Of a DNA stretch of 64,000 nucleotides, positions 63,802-64,000 are shown one piece after another (the first letter of the stretch is position 1; every line of letters starts with the position of its first letter). The DNA comes from Gemmatimonadota bacterium. Its GTDB lineage: Bacteria; Gemmatimonadota; Gemmatimonadetes; Longimicrobiales; Gaopeijiaceae. The DNA lies in NCBI GenBank assembly GCA_009692205.1, contig SHZR01000001.1:1-64000 (forward strand). Direction: 5' to 3'. The translations under genes and the position numbers were made by a program. The notes beneath the pieces are model-generated. The model ran no database searches and had not been told where the DNA came from. It was given only the letters and a program-made list of their open reading frames with translations.

Positions 63802-64000
63802 GGTACACCCACTTCGCCACCCCGCAAGGGGATCTCGATCACCAAGCCATCGCGCGCCACCCGCGCCGCCCCGAACACCGCGCACGCCTCTTCTTCGAGG
63901 GGGCGCGCATCTTCGGAGTAGCGAGCCGACACGTGGGTCAGGAGGAGTTGACCGACCTTGGCATCCCGGGCGACCCCTGCGGCCTCGGCGGCCGTGCTGT
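63798..64000 (-). CDS. rnz: Ribonuclease Z, 3' end only (cut by window edge)
   Basis: The last 67 residues or so: [19 protein letters not shown] then [19 protein letters not shown], ending at TGA 63798. The STAxEAA segment and the LTHxSxRY motif with its histidine are hallmarks of the RNase Z C-terminus. The enzyme trims 3' trailers of tRNA precursors. The rest lies beyond base 64000. Confidence 0.9.
   Translation of the reverse strand, partial: STAAEAAGVARDAKVGQLLLTHVSARYSEDARPLEEEACAVFGAARVARDGLVIEIPLRGGEVGVP

Overview
The window is GC-rich, gene-dense bacterial chromosome, probably from a Gemmatimonadota member or a close relative. That placement is inference. It rests on the combination of type III glutamine synthetase, a CBM9/DUF5916 outer-membrane protein, a BFN-domain nuclease, secreted beta-propeller and lipoprotein genes, a complete mannose-family PTS with HPr kinase, and SelB. 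No rRNA or other decisive marker is present.

Left part (1-20 kb), metabolic and secreted functions: an RCC1-repeat fragment, a copC-copD pair, an uncharacterised exported pair, and a four-gene molybdenum hydroxylase operon (FAD, 2Fe-2S and Mo subunits plus a MoaD-like sulfur carrier). Then come a YceI protein with a Tat-exported FMN hydroxyacid oxidase carrying a CxxCH motif, a methyltransferase, a DUF5916 protein, and a translationally coupled lipoprotein / MmgE-PrpD / MatC-like transporter / 2-hydroxyacid dehydrogenase operon that converges on a large alpha/beta hydrolase.

Around 20 kb lies ssrA (tmRNA, predicted tag AANNNMALAA) with a terminator, an inverted copy of its T-arm and a frameshifted PIN-toxin remnant.

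From 20.7 to 49 kb almost everything is on the minus strand and tightly packed, with many 1-4 nt start/stop overlaps. In transcription order from 48953 downward: a biotin carboxylase, an rRNA m5U methyltransferase, a biotin carrier and a methylmalonyl-CoA mutase subunit; fmdB, argS, a PfkB kinase, purM and an outer-membrane protein; ribD-ribE-ribBA-ribH-nusB; a glycosyltransferase; hpf-hprK-EIIA-EIIB-EIIC-EIID-HPr-EI (sugar uptake with its regulatory kinase); metK; a BFN nuclease; recO-selB; and a small cell-surface protein. The carboxyltransferase at 55.3-56.9 kb probably completes the acyl-CoA carboxylase, so propionyl-CoA could be taken to succinyl-CoA.

From 49.1 to 51.9 kb there is an accessory island: an XRE/nucleotidyltransferase pair, two head-to-head C-terminal fragments of di-haem cytochrome c peroxidase genes, an orphan VapB-like antitoxin and a RES/Xre toxin-antitoxin pair. 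It is followed by glnA type III and a double-PDZ gene broken by an in-frame amber codon.

The right end holds the conserved tyrA-aroA-cmk-rpsA group, an LpoA-like lipoprotein, and the 3' end of an RNase Z gene that runs off the window.
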